DNA from: Vibrio sp. NTOU-M3
Lineage (GTDB): Bacteria > Pseudomonadota > Gammaproteobacteria > Enterobacterales > Vibrionaceae
Direction: 5' to 3'
DNA length: 64,000 nucleotides
NCBI RefSeq assembly: GCF_040869035.1
Contig: NZ_CP162100.1
Coordinates: 434,001-498,000 of the forward strand
Part shown: positions 42,301 to 51,698 of the stretch, in pieces
How the letters are laid out: the number at the start of each line of letters is the position of its first letter
How positions within the stretch are numbered: the stretch's first letter is position 1
Notes under the pieces: generated by a model
The model's input: the letters and a program-made list of their open reading frames with translations, nothing else
Databases searched by the model: none
What the model was told of the DNA's origin: nothing
Translations under genes and position numbers: made by a program

Positions 42301-42442
42301 TCAAGTGATTCAGCCGCTAGTGATCTCCATTGTGTTTGGTATTTTTGCTTCCACCTTACTGGTGTTATTTATGATTCCGGCTGCCTACGCCATTTTAGCT
42401 GACTTTGGTTTAGTGAAAAAGCACGAAGCGCTTGATGCGTAA
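39335..42442 (+). CDS. RND-family efflux transporter
   Basis: 1035-residue inner-membrane proton-driven pump of the AcrB/VexI type. N-terminal MIRFFTRHPTAANLLML span, two large periplasmic loops, and about twelve membrane helices in all. The proton-relay pair Asp-Asp lies in IGIMMDDAIVIAES. The TM10 region reads GIVVNDSILLVQY, with Asp rather than the Lys of AcrB, a form common in several RND subgroups. Substrate cannot be predicted; drugs, bile salts or lipids are all possible. Translationally coupled to the adaptor. Confidence 0.93.
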   Translation: MIRFFTRHPTAANLLMLALLILGFSSLSTIKRETFPEYDPPYIMAGIVYPGAAPQEVEESLCVRMEDAVDGLANIVETRCEAIEGSARLILKLNEKADIGRMLVDVQTQINAINDFPKEIESPVVQELDWNEPVVDVAITADTTWPELKAYAEQLKRTLKLDYGVSLVDVSGFSDHQYLVELDNTAMRQLGLSVNDIAVQIGQQNIKLPSGNIETPDKNFLIRFDERKIAPDTLANMVVGSSPNGALIRLRDIATITDRFELDEQKVLFDGKPSALLKISKNKEDDALRIKDRVNQFVADQQQIAPDGVVLEMTNDLSSVLWDRLTMMVRNGWQGIVLVFATMWLFFSFRYSFWVAAGLPVAFLGGLFLMVQLGLSINIMSLVGLLMAIGIMMDDAIVIAESIAAHLERGQKVDEAVINGVKKVLPGVFSSFLTTICIFGSLLFLQGEMGAVLKAVPQVLILVLTLSLVEAFLILPNHLAHSLHQQKRERDDLKFKRILLARFENFRNTTLVSLVEKVVSYRYAFLGAVFAALLISVAAIAGGLLKFQPFPDLDGDIAEARIILPPGSSLAQTELVVDKVVASAKKLNQQWSDNIEQGHTLVEHITTQFNANADANESGPHIATVRLDLLGAEQRNTVIDDFIEAWRNDVGELAQPISLVFKQPTMGPGGRSIEIRASHDDLSQLKAASIDIQNYLNEFDGVHGVLDDMRMGKEEILVKLRPGAETYGINGQLIANQLRAAYFGQTADEIQIGVENISIEVRLDKTQAGDLQQLANFPVILPDGTQIPLATLATLEFQRNYVRIQRINGLRTISVFGDTDNTKVSSSAVIAQFQKQEAPELMKKYPGLRFDFEGEAKDAAETGASMGKGFLLGLFGVFAILSYQFRSYLEPFVVMLAIPLAFIGVVWGHVLLGHSLSMPSMMGFVSLAGIVVNDSILLVQYIRHHVDEGDSVHDSVVKASRERFRAVFLTSMTTAAGLLPLLTETSLQAQVIQPLVISIVFGIFASTLLVLFMIPAAYAILADFGLVKKHEALDA

Positions 42443-42449
42443 AGTCATT

Positions 42450-42475
42450 AAAGGCCACTTCGGTGGCCTTTTTTT
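42450..42475 (+). terminator. Terminator after the RND cassette
   Basis: AAAGGCCAC-TTCG-GTGGCCTTT stem with a T run. Confidence 0.92.
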
Positions 42476-42572
42476 ATCTCAATGGATGTCATTATTTTAC
42501 AAACAAACCGTCACTACCTTGTCACTGTAGGACTTTAGTTTGGACGTGAGACCGCTAGAAAAGGAGTCGGTT

Positions 42573-43100
42573 ATGCGTTCGATAGATTCGATAATCAAGT
42601 TAGACGTCACGATATCATTGTTTTGTTTGCAAAACAGATTCAGTCCTTCGATGGCAAGAGTGAGCAAAGCCATTTCACATACGGGAGACGGGCATTTATA
42701 TATTATGATTGCTCTTATTGCCTGGGGATACGATGCAACACACGGGACGACATTTGCTTTAGCTGGGCTTACTGCATTTGCAATGGAACTCCCTATTTAT
42801 TGGGCTCTGAAAAATGGTTTCAAACGGCGACGTCCTCAAGAGCTCTCTCTCAATTTGTTCGCTTACATCACTCCTTCTGATCAATATAGCCTGCCTTCGG
42901 GTCATACCGCTGCCGCGTTTTTAATGGCTGTGTTACTGAGCCACTTTTATCCCGCATGCACTGGCTATGCTTACTTTTGGGCACTGTTGATTGCAAGCTC
43001 GCGTGTTTTGCTCGGCGTTCATTTTGTTACCGATGTTGCTTTAGGTGCGGTATTGGGGATGACGTGTGCCTATTTAGCATTGATAGGCCTAGGAGTGTAA
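42573..43100 (+). CDS. PAP2-family membrane phosphatase
   Basis: 175 residues from the ATG at 42573, which has AAAAGGAG nine bases upstream. Three phosphatase motifs are intact: KNGFKRRRP (C1), PSGHT (C2) and SRVLLGVHFVTD (C3), embedded between hydrophobic helices. Likely acts on lipid phosphates such as phosphatidylglycerol phosphate or undecaprenyl pyrophosphate. It is four bases from the glycosyltransferase-like gene, so the two probably share a lipid-linked pathway. Confidence 0.88.
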   Translation: MRSIDSIIKLDVTISLFCLQNRFSPSMARVSKAISHTGDGHLYIMIALIAWGYDATHGTTFALAGLTAFAMELPIYWALKNGFKRRRPQELSLNLFAYITPSDQYSLPSGHTAAAFLMAVLLSHFYPACTGYAYFWALLIASSRVLLGVHFVTDVALGAVLGMTCAYLALIGLGV

Positions 43101-43104
43101 TACG

Positions 43105-44151
43105 ATGAAAATACTCTATGGTGTACAAGGCACAGGAAATGGTCACACGGCGCGAGCAAGAGCAATGGCAAGAGCACTTGCAGAGCAAAGCGTTGAGGTT
43201 GATTTTCTGTTTTCTGGTCGAGAAGAAAGCCAATACTTTTCTATGCAGGCATTTGGTGACTACCAAACGCGAAAAGGCCTGACCTTTTGTTCTTATAAAG
43301 GCAAAGTGAACTACTTTCAAACGGCCATGCGTAATAATATTTGGCGCTTTTATCAAGATGTAGCGCAGTTAGAACTGTCTAACTATGACTTGGTATTGAA
43401 CGATTTTGAACCCGTATCCGCTTGGGCCGCACAGTTACAGTCTGTACCTTGCATCAGTATTAGCCACCAAAATGCATTTCGTTATCCGGTGCCACTTAGA
43501 GGCGCAAACTGGCTCGATAAACAGCTTTTAAACCACTTTGCTCCAGCTGACTATCATCTCGCCCTGCATTGGTATCATTTTGAACAACCGATTCTACCGC
43601 CGATTGTTCACAGTGAAGTGGAGCTTGTTGAGGAAGAACCCTTCGTTTTAGTTTATCTCCCCTTTGAAGCGATGAGTGATATCAGTGAATTGTTATGGCG
43701 TTTTTCAAGCCAACACTTCATCTGTTTTCACCCACATGTGAAAACGCACTGCAAAGTGGAAAATATTGAGTTTCACCCGTTGTGCCAGCAGTCTTTTCAA
43801 TATTATTTAAAACGATGTCGTGGGGTGATGGCAAATGGTGGATTTGAACTGCCTTCAGAAGCGTTGATGCATGGTAAAAAACTATTGCTGAAGCCACTGG
43901 CTGGTCAGTTTGAACAATTAAGCAATGTCGCCACACTGGAAGAGCTTGGTCTCGCAGTTGGAATGGAGCATTTGGATGCGGCAAAAGTCCGAGAATGGCT
44001 CGATGATAGCCGCGGAGAGACTATTCGTTATCCGAATGTCGCTAAAGCAATTGTTGAATGGTTGTTAGAAGGAAACTGGGATTGTAACAAAAAACTCTCA
44101 AATGATTTGTGGTCTCAAGTAGATTGGCTGAAATATACAGCGAATATTTAG
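43105..44151 (+). CDS. Glycosyltransferase-like protein, MJ1255/VC2487 type
   Basis: 348 residues. It begins MKILYGVQGTGNGHTARARA, the nucleotide-sugar/lipid-sugar entry loop (GxGxGH) of the MurG/UGT-like GT-B fold. The C-terminal half contains RGVMANGGFELPSEALMHGKKLL, the donor-binding region of such enzymes. It corresponds to the family named for V. cholerae VC2487, which also lies beside leuO. The acceptor is unknown. Together with the PAP2 gene it forms an uncharacterised two-gene unit. Confidence 0.82.
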   Translation: MKILYGVQGTGNGHTARARAMARALAEQSVEVDFLFSGREESQYFSMQAFGDYQTRKGLTFCSYKGKVNYFQTAMRNNIWRFYQDVAQLELSNYDLVLNDFEPVSAWAAQLQSVPCISISHQNAFRYPVPLRGANWLDKQLLNHFAPADYHLALHWYHFEQPILPPIVHSEVELVEEEPFVLVYLPFEAMSDISELLWRFSSQHFICFHPHVKTHCKVENIEFHPLCQQSFQYYLKRCRGVMANGGFELPSEALMHGKKLLLKPLAGQFEQLSNVATLEELGLAVGMEHLDAAKVREWLDDSRGETIRYPNVAKAIVEWLLEGNWDCNKKLSNDLWSQVDWLKYTANI

Positions 44152-44541
44152 TCAACTACATGCATTCTCATAGTCAAAAATACACCGTGTACCATAAGTG
44201 AGGCTTTTTCATAACGCTGGTCATTAATTTGAATGATGAATATTAGGTTTCTATCAATGAAGATCCATTACTAATATCAATAAAGGTATGTTGAGCATCA
44301 AAAAATCCAATTTATATTTTTTTATAAGTCGATTATTTCATTGATTTGTAAGATTAATCTTAATTATTAGGTAAAAAATACTGATTAATTGTGAATCTTA
44401 TTGCTAATCGCTAATTGATTCGTGGATAGTAGGGATCGCCAAGAAATCATCTAAACCATAAATACAAAAATATTTGGTTATCTATTCCCAACTTTATCCT
44501 GAATAAATATCTATTATTTACGAATACAAGAGGCTTGATTA
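44152..44541 (+). promoter_or_regulatory. AT-rich leuO upstream region
   Basis: 390 bases without a gene. Visibly AT-rich with many A and T tracts, of the kind silenced by H-NS upstream of leuO in other bacteria. I see no convincing -35/-10 pair and no terminator after the glycosyltransferase gene. AGAGGC eight bases before the leuO ATG is the ribosome site. Confidence 0.4.
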
Positions 44542-45501
44542 ATGATTGATAAGAAAGAGTCTATGAGTGCTATATCGAGTTACCGAATGGAGAGCACATT
44601 ACGAGGAGTAGATCTAAACCTGTTAACGGTATTTGATGCCGTAATGCAAGAGCAAAATATTACTCGTGCTGCCCACAACCTTGGTATGTCTCAGCCAGCA
44701 GTTAGTAATGCTGTGGCTCGTCTTAAAGTGATGTTCAATGATGAATTGTTCATGCGTCAAGGCCGTGGTATTCAACCAACTCAGCGCGCACGTCAATTGT
44801 TCGGCCCGATCCGTCAGGCTCTGCAATTAATTCGCAATGAACTGCCAAGTTCTATCTTTTCTCCTGAGACGTCAACTCGTCTGTTTAAATTGGCAATTTG
44901 CAGTCCGTGCGACATGCGTTTTGCTCCTAAAATCATGTCGAGTGTGCATGATCAGGCGCCAAACGTAAAACTTCATCTAGATGCTGAATTCGATCGCCTT
45001 TTAGCTGAGCGCATGCGCTACCAAGAGATCGACTTCGTAATCGACTATTCTCGTTTTGATGAACAGGGCTTCTCTAGCACTGAAATCTTCCAAGACGATC
45101 TAGTTGTTGTGGTTTCAAAATCACACCCTCGCATTCAAGGTTCTGTCACTGGCGAACAGCTAAAATCAGAGCGTCATGCGAAACTGTCTAAAGTTCATGG
45201 TCAGCGTAGCTTCTCTGAGCAAGCATACCGTGAGTTAGATGTTGCGGCATATTATGAAGGTACAAGCTTGAGCAACGTATTGTACGTTGTTGGCCAATCT
45301 GAATTGGTGACGATGGCTCCACGTTGGATGGTTGAAAACGCAGCGAACAAAGACCAACTGCAAATGCTAGAATTCCCGTTCGAAAATGCCAAAATCAATG
45401 GCTACCTAAGCTGGCATGAATCGAGTGAGAAAGATAAAGGTCACATCTGGCTTCGCGACCAGCTAATGATGATCTGCGGTGAAGTTGTTGCAATGAAATA
45501 A
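44542..45501 (+). CDS. leuO: LysR-family regulator LeuO
   Basis: 319 residues. The helix-turn-helix region VDLNLLTVFDAVMQEQNITR and SQPAVSNAVARLKVMFND is nearly identical to E. coli LeuO, and the C-terminal sensor ends with LSWHESSEKDKGH. LeuO is a global antagonist of H-NS; in V. cholerae it affects bile, acid and virulence responses. An N-terminal extension of about 22 residues precedes the DNA-binding domain, so a later ATG (44590 region) could be used. Here it is separated from leuABCD by the efflux, PAP2 and glycosyltransferase genes. Confidence 0.95.
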   Translation: MIDKKESMSAISSYRMESTLRGVDLNLLTVFDAVMQEQNITRAAHNLGMSQPAVSNAVARLKVMFNDELFMRQGRGIQPTQRARQLFGPIRQALQLIRNELPSSIFSPETSTRLFKLAICSPCDMRFAPKIMSSVHDQAPNVKLHLDAEFDRLLAERMRYQEIDFVIDYSRFDEQGFSSTEIFQDDLVVVVSKSHPRIQGSVTGEQLKSERHAKLSKVHGQRSFSEQAYRELDVAAYYEGTSLSNVLYVVGQSELVTMAPRWMVENAANKDQLQMLEFPFENAKINGYLSWHESSEKDKGHIWLRDQLMMICGEVVAMK

Positions 45502-45526
45502 CTTTCATCTGCTACGGAAATTAAAG

Positions 45527-45561
45527 ACCTTGGATAGTCCTGTGCTATTCAAGGTTTTTTA
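45527..45561 (+). terminator. Terminator after leuO
   Basis: ACCTTG-G-ATAG / CTAT-T-CAAGGT stem with a six-base loop and a T run. Confidence 0.85.
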
Positions 45562-45670
45562 CTATTTATATCCACAAGTTTGATGCTTGTCAGTTGCCTT
45601 TTGGTGGCTGAAATGTACACTTGTGCGCTCAAAAAAGCTTACAGGTGTAAGCCAAAGGTAAGACATATAG

Positions 45671-47476
45671 ATGGCAAGCTTAGATTTCCATATCGTAAAA
45701 CGAATTCGTGAACAAATTGCAAAAGGCGGAGACCGCATCGCACTGAAACATAAAGTCGATGCAGTATGGCAAGGGATCAGTTGGAAGCAGTTTGGTGAGC
45801 AGGTTGATGCTATTTCATTAGCGTTACTTGCACAGGGCCTTAAGGTCCAAGATAAGATAGCAATCTTCTCAAATAACATGCCTGAATGGAGCATTGCTGA
45901 CTTAGCCACAATGCAACTGCGTGGCGTGACAGTTCCTATTTATCCCACCAATACGGCTGCACAATCCTCTTATATTTTGCAAAATGCAGATGCGAAAGTC
46001 CTGTTTGTTGGTGAGCAGCCGCAATTTGATGCTGCGGTAAGTATTTTTGATGAATGTGAACAGCTTGAGCTGATCGTGGCAATGGGTGATGAGGTTGATC
46101 TTAAAGCGCACCCTCATGCGATGAACTGGCAATGTTTCATTGAACAAGGAAAAGCCGCTGATCGCGCTGAATTGGAAACTCGCCTTGAGCAAGCCAATAT
46201 TGATGATCTGTTTACCCTCATTTATACCTCAGGTACAACAGGGCAGCCTAAGGGTGTGATGCTTGATTACGCGAACATCGACGCTCAGCTTAAAGGTCAT
46301 GATCAGCGTTTGAGCCTCACTCCTGAAGATGTTTCTTTGTGTTTCTTACCACTATCACATGTGTTTGAGCGTGCGTGGACTTTCTATGTTCTCTACAAAG
46401 GCGGCACTAACTGTTACCTGAAAGACACCATGCAAGTCAGAGAAGCCCTCAGTGAGATCCGTCCAACGGTAATGTGTGCCGTTCCTCGCTTCTATGAGAA
46501 GATCTTCTCTGCCATTCATGAAAAGGTCTCTAAAGCTCCGTTTATTCGTAAGGTGTTATTCACTTGGGCAGTAAACATGGGCGCGAAGATGTCGGTTTGC
46601 CATCAAGAAGGCCGTAAGCCGTCACTTATGCTGACCAAAGCCTATAACCTTGCTGATAGACTGGTGTTGTCTAAACTACGTGCTCTGCTTGGTGGCAATA
46701 TCAAATTCATGCCATGCGGTGGAGCGAAGCTAGATGAAACCATTGGCCGTTTTTTCCATGCTATCGGAATTAACGTGAAACTAGGCTATGGGATGACAGA
46801 AACCACAGCGACAATCTCGTGTTGGGATGATCAATGTTTTGACCCTGACTCAATCGGCATGGCTATGCCCGGTGCACAAGTTAAAATTGGTGAAAATAAC
46901 GAGATTTTAGTCCGTGGCCCGATGGTGATGCGTGGTTATTACAAAATGCCGCAAGAAACGGCCAAGACCTTTGATGAGCACGGCTTCTTAAAAACAGGGG
47001 ACGCGGGTCATATTGATGAAAATGGCAACCTATTCATTACCGATCGTATCAAAGAGCTGATGAAAACCTCAGGTGGTAAGTACATTGCTCCACAAATGAT
47101 CGAAGGGACGATTGGTAAAGACCATTTCATTGAGCAGATTGCAATTATTGCGGACACACGAAAATTTGTTTCTGCGCTGATTGTGCCTTGTTTCGATAGC
47201 CTAGAAGAGTATGCGAAAGAGCTGAACATTAAGTATCACGATCGATTAGAGCTGATTAAACATCATCAGGTTGTGGAAATGTTCGAGCAGCGTGTGAATG
47301 AGCTACAAAAAGAACTCGCGAAATTTGAACAAGTGAAGACGTTTAAATTGCTACCGAAAGCTTTTTCAATGGATGATGGTGAGCTAACACCGACGCAAAA
47401 ACTGCGTCGTAAGGTGATTAACGACCGTTATCAGGATGAAATTGAAGAAATGTACAAAGATAAAAGTACGAAGTAG
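45671..47476 (+). CDS. Long-chain fatty acid-CoA ligase (FAA1-type)
   Basis: 601-residue AMP-forming ligase. ATP-binding motif [17 protein letters not shown] near residue 185, [12 protein letters not shown] near 375, and [18 protein letters not shown] near 445 are the ANL-superfamily signatures. It activates fatty acids to acyl-CoA via acyl-adenylate, probably at the membrane. It resembles the eukaryote-like FAA1 branch more than E. coli FadD. Own terminator follows. No fatty-acid regulator site was identified. Confidence 0.9.
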   Translation: MASLDFHIVKRIREQIAKGGDRIALKHKVDAVWQGISWKQFGEQVDAISLALLAQGLKVQDKIAIFSNNMPEWSIADLATMQLRGVTVPIYPTNTAAQSSYILQNADAKVLFVGEQPQFDAAVSIFDECEQLELIVAMGDEVDLKAHPHAMNWQCFIEQGKAADRAELETRLEQANIDDLFTLIYTSGTTGQPKGVMLDYANIDAQLKGHDQRLSLTPEDVSLCFLPLSHVFERAWTFYVLYKGGTNCYLKDTMQVREALSEIRPTVMCAVPRFYEKIFSAIHEKVSKAPFIRKVLFTWAVNMGAKMSVCHQEGRKPSLMLTKAYNLADRLVLSKLRALLGGNIKFMPCGGAKLDETIGRFFHAIGINVKLGYGMTETTATISCWDDQCFDPDSIGMAMPGAQVKIGENNEILVRGPMVMRGYYKMPQETAKTFDEHGFLKTGDAGHIDENGNLFITDRIKELMKTSGGKYIAPQMIEGTIGKDHFIEQIAIIADTRKFVSALIVPCFDSLEEYAKELNIKYHDRLELIKHHQVVEMFEQRVNELQKELAKFEQVKTFKLLPKAFSMDDGELTPTQKLRRKVINDRYQDEIEEMYKDKSTK

Positions 47477-47509
47477 CACTTTAACAATCACTAAATTTCA
47501 TATTGATTA

Positions 47510-47550
47510 AAAAGCCCTCAGCTGAGTTTTTGACTCCTAAGGGCTTTTTT
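47510..47550 (+). terminator. Terminator after acyl-CoA ligase
   Basis: AAAAGCCCT / AGGGCTTTTTT outer stem with an inner GAGT/ACTC helix. Confidence 0.85.
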
Positions 47551-47914
47551 GTATCCGGCGTTTCTTTGGGAAGTGTAAAAGTTTGGCTTGGTTATCGATA
47601 AGTTAAGTAAAATTATTAGCTTTTTTTCCTCCGGCTCCTGCGTATTCACTCCGCTTTAATGCTCTGTGTTGCACGTTAAATCTAGTTTTGTTCTAAAAAA
47701 TAGCATTTTGTTTAAAAAGTGACACACCACTCAATAGACCCAATGCTAATAACACGTTACATTTGTTTTGTTCACTTGTACTTTGTTATGACAAAGGCAA
47801 GACATAGCCGAAAACTGGAAGTATTTCGAATTAGGCTACAAATAAGACCTCGACTATGTAAAACCGGCCCATTGCGTTGACCTTACGTAATGAAGAAACC
47901 GGTAAGGAGAAAAT
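47551..47914 (+). promoter_or_regulatory. ilvIH upstream region
   Basis: 364 bases without a gene. A/T-rich tracts (for example TTTTGTTCTAAAAAATAGCATTTTG near 47687-47711) resemble the Lrp-bound upstream region of enterobacterial ilvIH, but no defined site is claimed. No Leu/Val/Ile-rich leader peptide or T-run attenuator is seen, unlike the leu operon. AAGGAG precedes ilvI. Confidence 0.4.
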
Positions 47915-49639
47915 ATGGCAGCAATGTTATCCGGCGCAGAGATGGTAGTGCAATCTCTGATCGAAGAAGGCGTTGAACAGATCTTTGGTTATCCAGGTGG
48001 TTCTGTTTTAGATATCTACGACGCTTTACATGAAAAAACCGAACAAATTAAGCACGTGCTTGTTCGCCATGAGCAAGCGGCGACACACATGGCCGATGGT
48101 TATGCTCGTGCCACGGGTAAACCGGGTGTGGTTCTTGTGTGTTCTGGACCAGGCGCAACCAACACTGTAACGGGGATTGCGACTGCGTATATGGATTCAA
48201 TCCCGATGATTGTTATTTCAGGTAACGTGCCAACAAACCTGATTGGTAATGATGCATTCCAAGAATGTGATATCGTTGGGGTCTCTCGCCCTATCGTAAA
48301 ACACAGTTTTTTAGTCAAGAAAGCTGAAGACATCCCTGAAATCGTTAAAAAAGCCTTTTATATCTCGACAACGGGTCGCCCGGGGCCGGTTGTTATTGAT
48401 CTGCCTAAAGATGTTATGAATCCGCAGATCAAGCTCCCTTATCAATACCCTGAAAGCATTAATATGCGCTCGTACAAGCCAACGACGAATGGTCATAAAG
48501 GGCAGATCAAAAAAGCACTGAAAGCGCTGTTGGCGGCGAAAAAACCAGTGCTGTATGTAGGTGGTGGTGCTGTGATCTCTGAAGCTCATGAGCAAGTATT
48601 ACAGCTATCAGAAAGCTTAAACTTACCTGTAGTGAGCACTTTGATGGGCTTAGGTGCCTTTCCCGGAACGCACAAAAATTCATTAGGCATGCTTGGTATG
48701 CATGGTAAATACGAAGCCAACATGGCCATGCATGAAGCGGATTTGATCTTTGGTATTGGTGTGCGTTTTGACGATCGCACGACCAACAACCTAGAGAAGT
48801 ACTGCCCGAATGCCAAGGTTATGCATATTGATATTGATCCTTCCTCGATTTCAAAGAATGTAAAAGTGGATCTGCCAATTGTGGGTTCGGCGGAAAAAGT
48901 GTTAGCAACCATGCTAACTCTGCTTGAAGAACAAGGTGGCACGAATGATCAGCAAGCCGTCAATTGCTGGTGGGATGAGATCAAAGTTTGGCAAGATAGA
49001 AATTGCCTCGCTTATGACAAATCGTCTGAGCGTATTAAGCCACAACAAGTGATTGAAGCACTGCACAAGATCACCAAGGGTGATGCTTATGTGGCTTCGG
49101 ATGTGGGGCAGCACCAGATGTTTGCGGCTCTCTACTACCCATTTAATAAGCCTCGTCGCTGGATTAACTCTGGTGGTCTTGGCACGATGGGCTTTGGTTT
49201 ACCTGCGGGAATGGGAGTGAAATACGCACTTCCTGATGAAGAGGTAGTCGTTGTAACAGGGGATGGCAGTATTCAGATGAATATTCAAGAGCTGTCCACT
49301 GCGATGCAATATGACATTCCGGTTAAGATTATTAACCTAAACAATCGATTCTTAGGCATGGTTAAACAGTGGCAAGACATTGTTTACCAAGGTCGCCATT
49401 CAAATTCTTATATGAGCTCTGTGCCTGACTTTGCTGCGATCGCTGAGGCGTATGGTCATGTTGGTATCCGTATTGAAAGCGTTGATCAGCTCGAACAGGG
49501 GCTACAAAAAGCACTGGATATGAAAGACCGCCTGGTGTTTGTGGATATCAATGTTGATGAAACTGAACATGTGTACCCAATGCAGATCAAAGGTGAGGGT
49601 ATGGATAAAATGTGGTTGAGCAAAACGGAGCGCACGTAA
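47915..49639 (+). CDS. ilvI: Acetolactate synthase III large subunit
   Basis: ThDP-dependent enzyme that makes acetolactate or acetohydroxybutyrate, the first common step to valine, leucine and isoleucine. 574 residues, the E. coli IlvI length. [16 protein letters not shown] and [20 protein letters not shown] at the N-terminus, FAD-region [10 protein letters not shown], and the ThDP motif [15 protein letters not shown] with NN near residue 470. Starts after AAGGAGAAAAT. ilvH follows two bases after its stop. Confidence 0.97.
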   Translation: MAAMLSGAEMVVQSLIEEGVEQIFGYPGGSVLDIYDALHEKTEQIKHVLVRHEQAATHMADGYARATGKPGVVLVCSGPGATNTVTGIATAYMDSIPMIVISGNVPTNLIGNDAFQECDIVGVSRPIVKHSFLVKKAEDIPEIVKKAFYISTTGRPGPVVIDLPKDVMNPQIKLPYQYPESINMRSYKPTTNGHKGQIKKALKALLAAKKPVLYVGGGAVISEAHEQVLQLSESLNLPVVSTLMGLGAFPGTHKNSLGMLGMHGKYEANMAMHEADLIFGIGVRFDDRTTNNLEKYCPNAKVMHIDIDPSSISKNVKVDLPIVGSAEKVLATMLTLLEEQGGTNDQQAVNCWWDEIKVWQDRNCLAYDKSSERIKPQQVIEALHKITKGDAYVASDVGQHQMFAALYYPFNKPRRWINSGGLGTMGFGLPAGMGVKYALPDEEVVVVTGDGSIQMNIQELSTAMQYDIPVKIINLNNRFLGMVKQWQDIVYQGRHSNSYMSSVPDFAAIAEAYGHVGIRIESVDQLEQGLQKALDMKDRLVFVDINVDETEHVYPMQIKGEGMDKMWLSKTERT

Positions 49640-49640
49640 T

Positions 49641-50135
49641 ATGAGACACATTATTTCACTACTACTAGAAAACCAGCCTGGTGCACTGTCTCGTGTTGTT
49701 GGCCTGTTTTCTCAGCGTGGCTACAACATTGAATCTCTAACAGTCTCTCCGACCGATGATGAAACCTTATCACGGATCAATGTGACCACAGTGTCTGATG
49801 AAATGGAACTTGAACAGATCCAAAAGCAACTTCATAAGCTTATTGATGTACTGAAAGTACAAGAAGTGACGGAGTTTGATCATATTGAGCGCGAACTGAT
49901 GATGGTGAAGGTAAAAGCCAGTGGTTTTGCTCGAGCTGAGGTGAAGCGCACTGCTGATATTTTCCGTGGCCAGATCGTAGATGTGACGGCCTCGCAATAC
50001 ACAGTGCAGTTAGCAGGAACCAGTGAAAAATTAGATGCCTTTATTCAGGCAATTTCAGAAGTGACGGATGTTATTGAAGTGGCAAGAAGTGGCGTTGTCG
50101 GTATTGCTCGTGGTGAACGAGCATTGAAGCCTTAA
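49641..50135 (+). CDS. ilvH: Acetolactate synthase III small (regulatory) subunit
   Basis: 164 residues. The N-terminal ACT domain (MRHIISLLLENQPGALSRVVGLFSQRGYNIESL begins it) binds valine for feedback inhibition and activates IlvI. The C-terminal domain completes the holoenzyme. Overlaps the ilvI transcript and ends at a bidirectional terminator shared with serA. Confidence 0.97.
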   Translation: MRHIISLLLENQPGALSRVVGLFSQRGYNIESLTVSPTDDETLSRINVTTVSDEMELEQIQKQLHKLIDVLKVQEVTEFDHIERELMMVKVKASGFARAEVKRTADIFRGQIVDVTASQYTVQLAGTSEKLDAFIQAISEVTDVIEVARSGVVGIARGERALKP

Positions 50136-50154
50136 CGTTGCTTAATCACTAAAT

Positions 50155-50187
50155 AAAAAAGCCACCGCAATGACGGTGGCTTTTTTG
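50155..50187. terminator. Bidirectional terminator between ilvH and serA
   Basis: AAAAAAGCCACCG-CAATGA-CGGTGGCTTTTTT, with T runs on both strands between convergent genes. Confidence 0.92.
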
Positions 50188-50204
50188 ATCCGTTATGTAT
50201 TTAC

Positions 50205-51434
50205 TTAGTGCAGGATACGTGCGCGAAGTGTTCCTTCAATGCTTTTCAGTTTTGCCAGAGCTTCTTCTGAGCGTTCAGACTCGACGTCAATGACCACATA
50301 ACCAATGTCCGACGCGGTTTGTAGATACTGACCAGCAATGTTAATCCCTTCTTCAGCAAAGATGGTGTTAATCTGCGTCAAAATACCGGGACGGTTTTGG
50401 TGAATGTGGAGCAAGCGCGAGCAGTCGCGATGCTCTGGTAGTGATACTTCAGGAAAGTTGACACTTGAAAGCGTTGAACCATTATCTGAGTATTTCGCTA
50501 GCTTTCCTGCGACCTCTACACCGATATTTTCTTGAGCTTCTTGTGTTGAGCCACCAACGTGAGGCGTTAGAATTACATTATCGAATTGCTGCAGTGGCGA
50601 TTCAAATGGGTCAGCATTTGTTTTCGGTTCAACAGGGAATACGTCAATTGCAGCGCCAGACAGATGCCCTGACTCCATGGTGTGGCATAACGCTTCGATA
50701 TCAACCACAGTGCCGCGGGCGGCATTAATGAAAATTGCGCCCGGCTTCATACGAGCAAACTCTTCTGCACCCATCATATTTTTTGTCTCTGGCGTTTCAG
50801 GCACGTGCAGGGAAATAACATCACATTTATTGAGTAGCTCACTCATGGTTGGGATTTGAGTGGCGTTACCGAGAGAGAGTTTATTTTCAATATCGTAGAA
50901 ATAAACGCGCATCCCTAAGTTTTCAGCAATGATGCCAAGCTGGGTGCCAATGTGGCCATACCCAATGATACCAAGGCGTTTACCACGTGCTTCATAGGAG
51001 TTATCGGCACTTTTCTTCCAAATGCCACGATGAGCCAGTGCGTTCTTTTCTGGAATTCCGCGAAGCAACAATAGGATTTGGCCTAGCACAAGCTCAGCAA
51101 CACTACGAGTGTTGGAGAATGGGGCGTTAAACACTGGAATACCACGTTTTGCAGCGGCGTTAAGATCGACTTGGTTGGTACCAATACAGAAGCAACCAAT
51201 AGCAACCAGCTTTTCTGCTGCATCGATTACTTCTTGTGAAAGGTTAGTTCGGGAGCGAATACCAATGAAGTGGACATCTTTTACCGCTTCAAGCAATTCT
51301 TCTTCCGGAAGGGAGCCTTTATGGTATTCGATGTTGGTATAACCTGCCGATTGAAGCACTTCCACAGAAGATGGGTGAAGACCTTCTAGAAGTAGAATCT
51401 TGATCTTATCTTTTTCCAGTGAAACTTTGGCCAT
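50205..51434 (-). CDS. serA: D-3-phosphoglycerate dehydrogenase
   Basis: First step of serine synthesis, oxidation of 3-phosphoglycerate. 409 residues. The NAD-binding motif LGIIGYGHIGTQLG lies near residue 153. The catalytic triad is recognisable as Arg in NAARGTVVD, Glu in the following helix and His in TPHVGGST. A C-terminal ACT domain (from about 335: LHIHQNRPGILTQIN) gives serine feedback. Minus strand, with its own promoter region of about 260 bases toward rpiA. Confidence 0.97.
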   Translation of the reverse strand: MAKVSLEKDKIKILLLEGLHPSSVEVLQSAGYTNIEYHKGSLPEEELLEAVKDVHFIGIRSRTNLSQEVIDAAEKLVAIGCFCIGTNQVDLNAAAKRGIPVFNAPFSNTRSVAELVLGQILLLLRGIPEKNALAHRGIWKKSADNSYEARGKRLGIIGYGHIGTQLGIIAENLGMRVYFYDIENKLSLGNATQIPTMSELLNKCDVISLHVPETPETKNMMGAEEFARMKPGAIFINAARGTVVDIEALCHTMESGHLSGAAIDVFPVEPKTNADPFESPLQQFDNVILTPHVGGSTQEAQENIGVEVAGKLAKYSDNGSTLSSVNFPEVSLPEHRDCSRLLHIHQNRPGILTQINTIFAEEGINIAGQYLQTASDIGYVVIDVESERSEEALAKLKSIEGTLRARILH

Positions 51435-51634
51435 TATTCTCGTCCTTAAAATGGGAAGGTGGGGCTAAATTGGCGCACATCATAAATATGGTGAATCAAA
51501 AGTGACTTTTGCCATTGTTTTATAGGGACGCAAACGTTTTCCCTGTGCGTCTTCTTCCAACTAACTTAACAAAAAAAATACAGTTTGGGTAAGAAAATTA
51601 CGGAATAAGGCATACTTTTTAATATAAAGAGCAG

Positions 51635-51659
51635 AAAAAACGGCACATATAGGTGCCGC
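51635..51659 (-). terminator. Terminator after rpiA
   Basis: On the minus strand CGGCAC-CTATAT-GTGCCG followed by six Ts. Confidence 0.85.
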
Positions 51660-51698
51660 TTGTAATGAAATAACAGAAATTTACTAACTTCTAATTAT

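Noticed and set aside
47551..47914. Attenuator leader before ilvIH, as in leu
   Set aside because: No branched-chain-rich short frame with a following T-run hairpin could be found. Control is more likely by a protein such as Lrp.
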